64,000 bases of DNA from DASUAS01 sp963809795 (GTDB taxonomy: Bacteria > Actinomycetota > Acidimicrobiia > IMCC26256 > DASPTH01), in contig CAWELN010000006.1 of the NCBI GenBank assembly GCA_963809795.1, positions 372,001 to 436,000 on the forward strand, written 5' to 3'. Numbering within the stretch: position 1 is the first letter of the stretch; each line of letters starts with the position of its first letter. Shown one piece after another: positions 50,901-59,894 of the stretch. The notes beneath the pieces were generated by a model that was not told where the DNA came from, did not search any database, and was given only the letters and a program-made list of their open reading frames with translations. A program made the translations under genes and the position numbers.

Positions 50901-51952
50901 ATGACGCGCTTCGACCTCGCACCACCCCGCCACTTCGTGTTCCCCGCGGTCCTGCTCCTGCTGTCCGAGGAGCCGAGCTACGGCTACGAGCTGGTCAAGG
51001 GCCTCCGGACCTTTCGCTTCGGCACCGTCGACCGTCCCGCCGTGTACCGCGCGCTGGCCCAGCTCGAGAAGGACGGCCTGGTGGAGTCGCGGTCGGCCCA
51101 GTCGAAGGCGGGGACCGCGCGGCGCGTGTACCGGCTGACCGAAGCCGGCGAGATCGCCCTGCGGCGGTGGATGGGCGTGATGAAGGAGGAGCGCGACGGG
51201 CTCGACCGCGTGTTGCGCCGCTACCGCGCCACCGCGACCCCCCAGGCGCTGCTGGCCGACGCCGGAGTGCGGTCGGAGGTGCTCTCGGCGCCGCCGGTCA
51301 TGGCGACGTCCCCCGCGTCCGACGGCGCCCCGACCACCGGCCTGCGCGTGGTCCCCGCCCTCGACGGCCGGCCGGTCGCGGCGCGGGCGCGGTCGACGGG
51401 TCCGACGTTCGGCACTGCGCGTACCGCCTGCTCCCCGACCGCTCGGCGGTGCTCATCGAGGCCCGGTCGAGCGTCGGGCCGATCACGTTCGGCGCCCTCG
51501 GCATCACCGGCACCATCGGGGTGCAGGCGGTCGGGGAGCAGGTGACGGCCGACGAGGCCGCGTCCGCCCACCTCGAGATCCCCGTCGCCGCGCTCAGCTC
51601 GGGGAACGGTCTCTACGACGCCGAGCTGCGCCGACGGGTGGACGCGGCGCGGTTCCCGGTCGCGACGCTCGACCTCGATCGCTGCCTGGTTGGGGGTTCG
51701 GGCGACCACCTGACGCTCGAGGGCCGCATCGACTTCCACGGGGTGACCCGCAGCCTCCAGGGCCAGGTGGCCGCCGCGATCCCGAGTCCCGGGCGGTTGG
51801 CCGCGACCGGCGACCAGGTCCTCGACATCCGCGACTTCGGCGTGTCGTCCCCGACCGTCCTGATGTTCCGGATCTACCCGCAGGTCACGGTGAAGCTCCA
51901 GGTCGAGGCCGAGCTCGCGCCGGACGACGAGGACGGAGGTCCCGAACGATGA
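50901..51952 (+). CDS. PadR-type regulator fused to a YceI-like domain, frameshifted as read
   Basis: The N-terminal PadR winged helix reads APPRHFVFPAVLLLLSEEPS, YGYELVKGLRTFRFGTVDRP and AVYRALAQLEKDGLVESRSA, followed by a linker helix. At about 51381-51396 the frame changes (one base missing). The continuing frame gives a YceI-like lipocalin domain: RLLPDRSAVLIEARSSVGPI, DLDRCLVGGSGDHLTLEGRI and FHGVTRSLQGQV. The YceI frame has no ATG, GTG or TTG between the frame's opening near 51167 and its first core strand, so it cannot be a separate intact gene. Corrected length about 350 aa. YceI proteins bind isoprenoids, so a lipid or quinone ligand is inferred. Confidence 0.72.
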
Positions 51953-52200
51953 AGGTGCTGATCGCGCTGGTGGGTGGCTACCTGATCGGCGCCCGCGCCG
52001 GCAGCCGCGACTTCGACCAGCTCAGCAAGTCGCTGCGCGCGCTCTACGAGTCGGAGGAGTTCGACGACTTCGTGAGCGCGTTGCGCACCCACGCCAGTCA
52101 CACGTTGCGCGAGCTGGCCGACGTCCTCGATTCGGGGGGCGAGCTGGTCCCGACCCACGACCTCGTCGAGCGCGTGCGGCAGCTCGCCGCCCGCGACTGA
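51949..52200 (+). CDS. Conserved-looking 83-aa protein of unknown function
   Basis: A short hydrophobic start (MKVLIALVGGYLIGARAGSR) is followed by a charged helical part (FDQLSKSLRALYESEEFDDF, HTLRELADVLDSGGELVPTH). One membrane-associated helix is possible. Coupled by ATGA to the PadR-YceI gene, so it is likely part of the same regulatory unit. I do not recognise a family. Confidence 0.6.
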   Translation: MKVLIALVGGYLIGARAGSRDFDQLSKSLRALYESEEFDDFVSALRTHASHTLRELADVLDSGGELVPTHDLVERVRQLAARD

Positions 52201-52207
52201 CGTGGTG

Positions 52208-52936
52208 TCAGGCGTCGGTCACGTCGCGGCCGATGCCGCGGAGCCCGACCACGTCGCCGGATGTGCCGATCGCGGGTTCGGCCCGGGTCGACAGGTTCCG
52301 GCGGGAGCCGTCACCGCGCTGGATCGCGTAGTCGACGTCGACGGCGCGACCGGTGGCGACGGCGCGTTCCAGCGCGTCCCGCACCTGCGACCGTTCCTCG
52401 GGGACGATGCGCCCGAGGTGCGCCTCGATGGTGCCCTCGAACTCGAGGGGATCGACCCCATGGATGCGATGGAACTCCGCGCTCCACTGCACGGTGCCGG
52501 TGGGCACGTCCCACAGCCACCGGCCGACGTGCGCGAGGGCCTCGCTCTCCTGCAGCCGCGCCTCGGATTCGGCCAGCAACTGCTGCGCGATGCGCTGCTC
52601 GGTGGTGTCCACCGCGATCGCCACCGCGCCGCAGCGCGCGCCGTCGGCGTCGACGACCGGGTGCAACGACAGCGAGACCGACACGGGCATCCCGGTGCGG
52701 CGCTCGAAGGTCGTCTCCCACCGGTCGACCCGGTCACCCGCCAGCACCGCGTCGACGAGCGTCGCGGCGTGCTCACGGAGGTCGCTCGGGAACAGAACGG
52801 GCAACGGACCACCGAACACGTGGTCGGCCGCGTAGCCGCAGAGCCGTTCCGCGCCGCGGTTCCAGAGCACGATGCGTCCCTGTGCATCCATCGCGAACAT
52901 CGCGTCGTTCGCGGCGTCGACGAGGGTCTCGAGCAT
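52208..52936 (-). CDS. Stand-alone PAS-domain sensor protein
   Basis: 242 aa from the ATG at 52936; GTG 53011 would add 25 residues. PAS 1 reads AANDAMFAMDAQGRIVLWNR, ERLCGYAADHVFGGPLPVLF and MPVSVSLSLHPVVDADGARC; a coiled-coil linker (AQQLLAESEARLQESEALAH) leads to PAS 2 with RWLWDVPTGTVQWSAEFHRI. No kinase, GGDEF, EAL or HTH domain follows, so output must be through a partner. It is read opposite to the surrounding hydrogenase genes. A TAGCCT box on this strand (52988-52983) favours the shorter form. Confidence 0.75.
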   Translation of the reverse strand: MLETLVDAANDAMFAMDAQGRIVLWNRGAERLCGYAADHVFGGPLPVLFPSDLREHAATLVDAVLAGDRVDRWETTFERRTGMPVSVSLSLHPVVDADGARCGAVAIAVDTTEQRIAQQLLAESEARLQESEALAHVGRWLWDVPTGTVQWSAEFHRIHGVDPLEFEGTIEAHLGRIVPEERSQVRDALERAVATGRAVDVDYAIQRGDGSRRNLSTRAEPAIGTSGDVVGLRGIGRDVTDA

Positions 52937-53025
52937 CGCGAGTCGTCGCGTCGTCGGGGAATCCGTCTGTACCGTGCGCGGGAGGCTACCCCGGTGTCCC
53001 GTCGTGCGCACCCGGACGCGGCCCG

Positions 53026-53742
53026 ATGACGGCGCGACCCGAGACCACGGCCGAGGACCTGGCTGCGATCGCGCTCGCGTTGGCGCGCCGCTTCTCCGCC
53101 GGCGCCACGATGTGGTGCCTCGCTCCCGACTGGCCGGAGCACGCGCACCACGTGGCGGTCGAGTTCGTGCACCCGGTGATCATGGGCAAGCGCGCACTGC
53201 CGGCGGTCGCGGTGGTCGACGACGACCCGGTCTCGTGCCTGCGTGTGCAGGTGCGCCGCCACGACGTCCTGCTCGTGGTGGGCCGGGAGTCGAACGCGGC
53301 CCGGACCGTGCTCGAGCGGGCCCGGATCTGGGGGCTGACCACCGTGTGGATCGGGTGCGGGTCCCGTCCCGCGCCCGGGGCAGCCGATCACGTGGTCTGG
53401 GTCGACGACGACGGTCCCGCCGCGCCGTACGACGGCCGCCTGACCCAGCGGTACCACCTGCTCTGGGAGCTCACCCACGTGTGCTTCGAACATCCGGGCC
53501 TGCTCGCGTCGGTCGACGACTGTGCGGGCGAGGTCTGCATCACCTGCTCCGACGAAGGGAGCGTCGCCGAGGTGGTGGAGGGGGGGACGGCCCACGCAGT
53601 GGTGCGGGACCCACGGGGTACCACCACCGTCGACACGCTGCTGGTGGGCGCGGTCGTCCCGGGGGACCTGGTGCTGCTCCACGCCGGCACGGCCATCGCA
53701 CGCGTCGACGCGGTCGGCGCGGTCGACGCCGGGAGGCCCTGA
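53026..53742 (+). CDS. SIS-like domain fused to HypC
   Basis: 238 aa. Residues 1-160 resemble a degenerate SIS (phosphosugar isomerase) fold: HHVAVEFVHPVIMGKRALPA, LLVVGRESNAARTVLERARI and WGLTTVWIGCGS. Residues 165-230 form a HypC/HupF domain (CITCSDEGSVAEVVEGG, TLLVGAVVPGDLVLLHAGTA, IARVD). In stand-alone HypC the essential Cys is residue 2; here CxxC is internal, so free N-terminal Cys chemistry is impossible unless the protein is cleaved. HypC carries the Fe(CN)2CO unit with HypD, which is not in this window. The next gene starts 1 bp after the stop. Confidence 0.8.
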   Translation: MTARPETTAEDLAAIALALARRFSAGATMWCLAPDWPEHAHHVAVEFVHPVIMGKRALPAVAVVDDDPVSCLRVQVRRHDVLLVVGRESNAARTVLERARIWGLTTVWIGCGSRPAPGAADHVVWVDDDGPAAPYDGRLTQRYHLLWELTHVCFEHPGLLASVDDCAGEVCITCSDEGSVAEVVEGGTAHAVVRDPRGTTTVDTLLVGAVVPGDLVLLHAGTAIARVDAVGAVDAGRP

Positions 53743-53743
53743 C

Positions 53744-54403
53744 GTGGCCGAGGGCACCGACTTCCTGTATCCGTTCATCGAGGGCGACGAGCGCGACGCG
53801 GGCACCCTCCTCGTCGATCTCGCGGCGTCGGTGGAGGCCAAGGTCGCCGCCGGGGACGCGCTGCGCGAAGCCACGTTCGCCCGGCTCGGGACCGAGGTCG
53901 CCGCGACCGCGCGCTCGATGGCGGACCGCTTCCGCCGGGGTGGCCGGCTCTTCACGTTCGGGAACGGCGGGAGCGCCACCGACGCCCGCTCCCTGGCGTC
54001 GCTGTTCGGCCGCCCGCCCGCCGGTCGCCCGCTCCCGGCGCGGTGCCTGGTCGACGACCCTGCCGTGCTCACCGCCCTGGCCAACGACGTCGGCTTCGAG
54101 CTGGTCTTCACCCGCCAGCTCATCGCCCATGCCGGGCCCGACGACATCGCGGTGGGCATCTCGACCAGCGGCAACTCCCGCAACCTGCTGCGCGCGCTCG
54201 AGCACGCGGCGCGCACCGGCCTGCTCACGCTCGGGTTGGCGGGCTACGACGGCGGCGACATGCAGAGGTGCGGCGCGCTCGACGCCTGCTTCGTCGTCGA
54301 ATCCGACAGCGTGCACCGCATCCAGGAGGTGCAGGCGGCGTTGGCCTGGCGCCTGTGGTCGGAGGTCCAGGCGTGCCTCGACGAGGACGCGACCGGTGTC
54401 TGA
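53744..54403 (+). CDS. SIS-domain protein, GmhA-like
   Basis: 219 aa. LRRGGRLFTFGNGGSATDAR-like signature (RGGRLFTFGNGGSATDARSL), DDPAVLTALANDVGFELVFT, DDIAVGISTSGNSRNLLRAL and HRIQEVQAALAWRLWSEV match sedoheptulose-7-phosphate isomerase relatives. GTG 53744 has GGGAGG 7 nt upstream. It stands between hypC and hypE, so a role in maturation is more likely than LPS heptose synthesis in an actinobacterium; this is inference. Confidence 0.82.
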   Translation: MAEGTDFLYPFIEGDERDAGTLLVDLAASVEAKVAAGDALREATFARLGTEVAATARSMADRFRRGGRLFTFGNGGSATDARSLASLFGRPPAGRPLPARCLVDDPAVLTALANDVGFELVFTRQLIAHAGPDDIAVGISTSGNSRNLLRALEHAARTGLLTLGLAGYDGGDMQRCGALDACFVVESDSVHRIQEVQAALAWRLWSEVQACLDEDATGV

Positions 54404-55496
54404 CGCCGCCGCGCCGATGCCGGGCGACCGCGAAGCCGCGGTCCTCGACCGCATCACCGCCTTCCGGCGTCGTCGGCCGCGCCTCACCGACGACGTGGTG
54501 ACCCTCGCGCACGGCGCAGGCGGGAAGGCGTCGGCGGCGCTGGTGGACTCGGTGTTCCTCGACGCGTTCGCGCACGGCGACCCCGGCCCCTTGCCCGACG
54601 CGGCGACGTTGTCGCTCGCCGGCGGGGTCCGACTCGCCTTCAGCACCGACTCGTTCGTGGTGCAACCGCTGCGGTTCCCAGGCGGCTCCATCGGCCACCT
54701 CGCGGTGCACGGCACCGTGAACGACCTCGCGGTGCAGGGCGCGGAGCCCCGCTGGCTGTCGGCGGCGTTCGTGCTCGAGGAGGGGTTCCCGATCGACGAG
54801 CTGCGCGGCATCGTCGCCGACATGGCCGACGCGGCCCGGGCCGCCCACGTGGAGATCGTCACCGGCGACACCAAGGTGGTCGGGCGCGGCGCGGCCGACG
54901 GCATGTTCGTCACCACCGCGGGCGTCGGCGTCATCCCCGAGGGACGAACGCTCGATGCCGCCCGCGTGGAACCGGGTGACGTCGTGCTCGTCTCGGGCAC
55001 CATCGCCGACCACGGGATGGCGGTGATGCTCGCACGCGGCGACCTCTCGCTCGAGAGCGACATCCGCTCCGACACCGCACCCGTGGGCGTGCTGGTCGAC
55101 GCGCTCCTGACCGCGGCGCCGCGGACGCGGTGGCTGCGCGATCCCACGCGCGGTGGCGTCGGCACCGTCTGCAACGAGCTGGCGCGCGACTCGGGCCTGG
55201 CCGTGGTCCTCGACGAGGCCGACCTCCCTGTCCTCCCGGCGGTGAACGGTGCGTGCGACCTCCTCGGGATCGATCCGCTGATGGTGGCCAACGAGGGCAA
55301 GGTGGTCGCGGTCGTGGCGCCCGAGGAGGCCGACGACGCGCTGCGGGCGATGCGCGCACACCCGTTGGGCGGTGACGCGGCGCGCATCGGGGAGATCGCG
55401 GCCGAGCCCGAGGGCATCGTCGTGCTCCGCACGACGTTCGGCGGCACCCGCATCGTCGACATGCTCGTCGGGGACCCGCTGCCCCGGATCTGCTGA
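54396..55496 (+). CDS. hypE: Carbamoyl-dehydratase HypE
   Basis: 366 aa. It converts the carbamoylated C-terminal Cys into thiocyanate for the cyanide ligands. VTLAHGAGGKASAALVDSVF, FSTDSFVVQPLRFPGGSIGH, HGTVNDLAVQGAEPRWLSAA and DPTRGGVGTVCNELA are canonical, and the protein ends in the required PRIC. GTG 54396 overlaps the SIS gene by 8 bp. Confidence 0.96.
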   Translation: MSDAAAPMPGDREAAVLDRITAFRRRRPRLTDDVVTLAHGAGGKASAALVDSVFLDAFAHGDPGPLPDAATLSLAGGVRLAFSTDSFVVQPLRFPGGSIGHLAVHGTVNDLAVQGAEPRWLSAAFVLEEGFPIDELRGIVADMADAARAAHVEIVTGDTKVVGRGAADGMFVTTAGVGVIPEGRTLDAARVEPGDVVLVSGTIADHGMAVMLARGDLSLESDIRSDTAPVGVLVDALLTAAPRTRWLRDPTRGGVGTVCNELARDSGLAVVLDEADLPVLPAVNGACDLLGIDPLMVANEGKVVAVVAPEEADDALRAMRAHPLGGDAARIGEIAAEPEGIVVLRTTFGGTRIVDMLVGDPLPRIC

Positions 55497-55503
55497 GGCC
55501 ACG

Positions 55504-57777
55504 GTGGTCCGCACGTTGCTGCGCGTCACCGGCACCGTGCAGGGAGTCGGCTTCCGCCCGTTCGTGTACCGGCACGCGGTCGCGCTCGGCCTCGTCGGCA
55601 CCGTGCGCAACGACAGCGAGGGCGTGCTGATCGACGTCGAGGGCGACCCGGCCGGCGTCGCCGCGCTGGAGCGGGTCCTGACCGAGTCGCCCCCGCCGCT
55701 GGCCCGCGTGGCATCGGTGGAGGCGCGCCCGGTCGCGCCCGACGGCGAGCGCGACGACTTCCGCATCGTCGAGACCGACGCGGTCGGGCCGCTGGCGACC
55801 GCGGTGAGCATCGACACCGCCGCGTGCGACGACTGCCTGGCCGAGGTGGACGATCCGGGGGATCGCCGCTACCGGTACCCGTTCACGAACTGCACCAACT
55901 GCGGGCCCCGCTACACCATCACCCGGCGCGTGCCGTACGACCGGCCCACCACGACCATGGCCGGCTTCTCGATGTGCGCGCGGTGCCGGGCCGAGTACGA
56001 CGACCCGGGCGACCGCCGCTTCCATGCCCAACCGAACGCCTGCCCGGACTGCGGGCCGCGCGTGTCCTGGCGCGATGCGCAGGGGGTGCCCGGTGCCGAC
56101 GGCGACGACGCGCTGGACGCCGCCGTTGCCGCGCTGGCGAGCGGGGCGATCGTCGGCGTGAAGGGGATCGGTGGCTTCCACCTGGCCGTGCGGGCCGACG
56201 ACGAGGATCGCGTCGCCGAGCTCCGACGGCGCAAGGCACGCGACGACAAGCCGTTCGCGGTGATGGTGGCCGACGTCGCCGCCGCCGACGCGGTCGGGAT
56301 GCTCGACGACCGGGCGCGGGCGGTCCTCACGTCGCCGGCACGACCGATCGTGATCGTCCCGCGACGCGACGTCGGCACGATCGCGCCCTCGGTCGCACCG
56401 GGATCGCCCGACCTCGGGGTGTTCCTCCCGTATTCGCCGCTCCATCATCTCCTGGTGCGGGGCGTCGGGGCGCCGCTGGTGATGACGAGCGGGAACCGCA
56501 GCGACGACCCGATCGCGCACGACGACGCCGACGCCGTCGCCCGCCTGGGCCCGCTGGTCGACGCCTTCCTCACCCACGACCGCCCCATCCACATCCGCTG
56601 CGACGACTCGGTGGTGCGGGCGACCCCGCGCCGCGTGCAGGTGCTCCGGCGGTCGCGCGGCTACGCGCCCGAACCGCTCCGGCTCCCCGGCGCGGCCTCG
56701 CGTGCGGTGCTGGCGGTCGGGGGTGAGCTGAAGTGCACCATCGCGGTCACCCGCGAGCACGACGTCGTCGCCGGCCACCACCTCGGCGACCTCGAGCACC
56801 TCGCCACGTACGAGTCGTTCCTCCAGTCGCTCGCGCACCTGCCGGCGCTGTACGGCGTGTCACCGGAGGTCGTCGCGCACGACCTCCACCCGGAGTACCT
56901 GTCGTCGAAGCTGGCGCGCGACCTCGACGTCCCCACCGTCGCGGTGCAGCACCACCACGCACACGTCGCCGCGTGCATGGTCGAGCACGAGCGGCGCGAC
57001 CCGGTCGTCGCGCTGGCGTTCGACGGCCTCGGGTACGGGCCCGACGGCACCCTCTGGGGCGGCGAGGTGCTGGTGGCCGGGTTCGACGGCTTCGAGCGCG
57101 TCGGCCATCTGCGGTCGGTGCCCATGCCCGGGGGCGCGGCGGCGATCCGGGAGCCGTGGCGCATGGCGACGGTCTGGGGTGAGCTCGCCACCGGCGATGC
57201 GATCGCGGTGCGCGGCGTCGACCCCGCCCGCGTCGCCGACGTGCGCAACCTCGCCGGCCGGCCGTCGACCCTGACCACCACCAGCATGGGCCGCTTGTTC
57301 GACGCGGTCGCGGTGCTCCTCGGCGGGCGCACGTCGGTGAGCTACGAGGCCCAGGCCGCCATCGAGCTGGAGTGGTCGGCGCGGCGGGCGGCACCGGGCG
57401 ACCGGCTCGACCGGGCTGACCTGGCCGACCTCGTGTCCGTCGCGGACGGCGACGGCGGCCTCGTCCTCGACCCCGGCGCGCTCGTGGCCCGGCTCGTCGC
57501 CGAGCGCCGGGCGGGTACCGACGTCGCGGTGCTCTCGGCCGGGTTCCACGACGCCATCGGGCGCGCCGCAGTCCGGGTCGCGGCCGAGATCGCGCGGACG
57601 CGCGGCATCGACGCGGTCGTCCTCACCGGCGGCGTCTTCCAGAACACCTACCTCACCGAGGTGGTCGAGTGCGGTCTCGCGGCGGAGGGGCTGCGGGTCC
57701 TCGTGCACGCCCGAGTGCCGCCGAACGACGGTGGGCTCAGCATCGGCCAGGCGGCGATCGCCGCCCTCGGCACGTAA
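55504..57777 (+). CDS. hypF: Carbamoyltransferase HypF
   Basis: 757 aa, complete domain set. Acylphosphatase (VTGTVQGVGFRPFVYRHAVA), two zinc fingers (CDDCLAEVDD, NCTNCGPRYTI; CARCRAEYDD, ACPDCGP), YrdC-like (GVKGIGGFHLAVRADD, LRRRKARDDKPFAVM) and Kae1-like (VQHHHAHVAACMVEH, LAFDGLGYGPDGTLWGGEVL, VLTGGVFQNTYLTE) domains. It transfers a carbamoyl group to HypE. GTG 55504 follows the hypE stop by 7 bp. Confidence 0.96.
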   Translation: MVRTLLRVTGTVQGVGFRPFVYRHAVALGLVGTVRNDSEGVLIDVEGDPAGVAALERVLTESPPPLARVASVEARPVAPDGERDDFRIVETDAVGPLATAVSIDTAACDDCLAEVDDPGDRRYRYPFTNCTNCGPRYTITRRVPYDRPTTTMAGFSMCARCRAEYDDPGDRRFHAQPNACPDCGPRVSWRDAQGVPGADGDDALDAAVAALASGAIVGVKGIGGFHLAVRADDEDRVAELRRRKARDDKPFAVMVADVAAADAVGMLDDRARAVLTSPARPIVIVPRRDVGTIAPSVAPGSPDLGVFLPYSPLHHLLVRGVGAPLVMTSGNRSDDPIAHDDADAVARLGPLVDAFLTHDRPIHIRCDDSVVRATPRRVQVLRRSRGYAPEPLRLPGAASRAVLAVGGELKCTIAVTREHDVVAGHHLGDLEHLATYESFLQSLAHLPALYGVSPEVVAHDLHPEYLSSKLARDLDVPTVAVQHHHAHVAACMVEHERRDPVVALAFDGLGYGPDGTLWGGEVLVAGFDGFERVGHLRSVPMPGGAAAIREPWRMATVWGELATGDAIAVRGVDPARVADVRNLAGRPSTLTTTSMGRLFDAVAVLLGGRTSVSYEAQAAIELEWSARRAAPGDRLDRADLADLVSVADGDGGLVLDPGALVARLVAERRAGTDVAVLSAGFHDAIGRAAVRVAAEIARTRGIDAVVLTGGVFQNTYLTEVVECGLAAEGLRVLVHARVPPNDGGLSIGQAAIAALGT

Positions 57778-57789
57778 CGGGCCGCGCGG

Positions 57790-58699
57790 TCAGGAACCGC
57801 GGAAGGGAGGCGCGGCACCCCGGCCCATGCCCCAGCTCATGCCCCCGAGGCGGCCCTCCTCGAGCAGATCGGGGCCCCGCACGTCGTACGCGGTGAGCAG
57901 GCCTTCGCCGTCGTCGCCCCGGTTCATCGCGATGCACGGGGCGCGGAACGGGCACCGCGCGCAGTGCACCCACGACGGGTCGGGGTCGATGCGGACGTCC
58001 GGGTCGATCATGTCCAGGACGACTCGCGCCAACCGGCGCGCCGCGCCGGCCTTCTCGACGTCCGACCGCGGGACCAACCGCCGCCGGTACGCCGGCGGGT
58101 CGATGCGCAGCTCCGTGTACTGGACGCCCGCGATCGTCGTGGCCAGCTCGATCTCCTCCCAGGCCCAGCACGCGAGCGCAGGCGCGCTCGTCGAGCCGGA
58201 GCTCGTCGTCGTCGGCGAACTGCCGGACCACGCGGTGCTCACCGAGCCAGCACCGGTCGTCGTCGTCGACCAACACCAGGTCGATGCGGTCCCGGTAGCG
58301 CACCGCGTCGCCCGCGGTGCTGGCCAGGTGGGTGTCGGGGAGCACCGGGTCGGGGACGTGCACGTCGATGTCGGCCTCGACGCGCAGGGGCGTCCCCTCG
58401 TCGGCCGTGGCCGCCCACCGCAGGAACCCCTCGAGGAGCGCGCGACCGTCGGCCGGCCCGCCCGCCTGCTCGTACGCCGCGTGGACGAACGGCTCGACGA
58501 TCGTCCGGTCCCAGGCCCACATGCCGGGGAAGTAGTGCACCGCCAGCGCGGCCCGGAGCGCCACCACCAGGCTCCCGTCCGGCTCGAGCGGGGCGGCGTG
58601 GGGCACCAGTCCCCGCCGGGCCCGGGCGCCGAGATCCCAGGCGCGCCGGCAGCGACCGAACCACTCCCGGTCGTCGGGGGTGACGACGAACTTGGGCAT
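57790..58699 (-). CDS. PD-(D/E)XK nuclease-like protein with Fe-S cysteines, frameshifted as read
   Basis: The start MPKFVVTPDDREWFGRCRRA is set by ATG 58699. One extra base at about 58180 must be skipped to pass from FADDDELRLDERA to LACWAWEEIELATTIAGVQY. Corrected length about 302 aa. The Cys layout (FGRCRRAWDLG near the N-terminus; HCARCPFRAPC at the C-terminus) is that of Cas4/AddB-type Fe-S nucleases. The putative catalytic stretch is RDRIDLVLVDDDDRCWLGEH with R where Lys of ExK is expected, so activity is uncertain. It sits convergent to hypF (12 bp) and divergent from the hydrogenase genes. No CRISPR array is near. Confidence 0.72.
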
Positions 58700-58753
58700 C
58701 GCCTCATTCGACGCCTGCGCCCGCCGCCGGTCAAAGGGTGCGCAAGACACTCA

Positions 58754-58782
58754 TTTACAGGTCCGGGGGAGGGGGGTACACC
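58754..58782 (+). promoter_or_regulatory. Candidate promoter of the hydrogenase structural genes
   Basis: TTTACA (58754-58759), 17-nt spacer, TACACC (58777-58782). Transcription would start near 58789, just past ATG 58787, leaving a leader of about 45 nt to GTG 58835. Confidence 0.45.
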
Positions 58783-58821
58783 CGGGATGGCGGACCAACG
58801 CCCCGCCCATGGGTCGAGCGC

Positions 58822-58827
58822 GGGAGG
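58822..58827 (+). promoter_or_regulatory. Ribosome binding site deciding the hhyS start
   Basis: GGGAGG lies 7 nt before GTG 58835. Confidence 0.55.
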
Positions 58828-58834
58828 CCCCATC

Positions 58835-59890
<1,056 letters not shown>

Positions 59891-59894
59891 TCCG

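Noticed and set aside
57790..58699. CRISPR-Cas4 adaptation gene
   Set aside because: No cas1/cas2, no repeat-spacer array anywhere in the window; the similarity is only to the general Fe-S PD-(D/E)XK layout.
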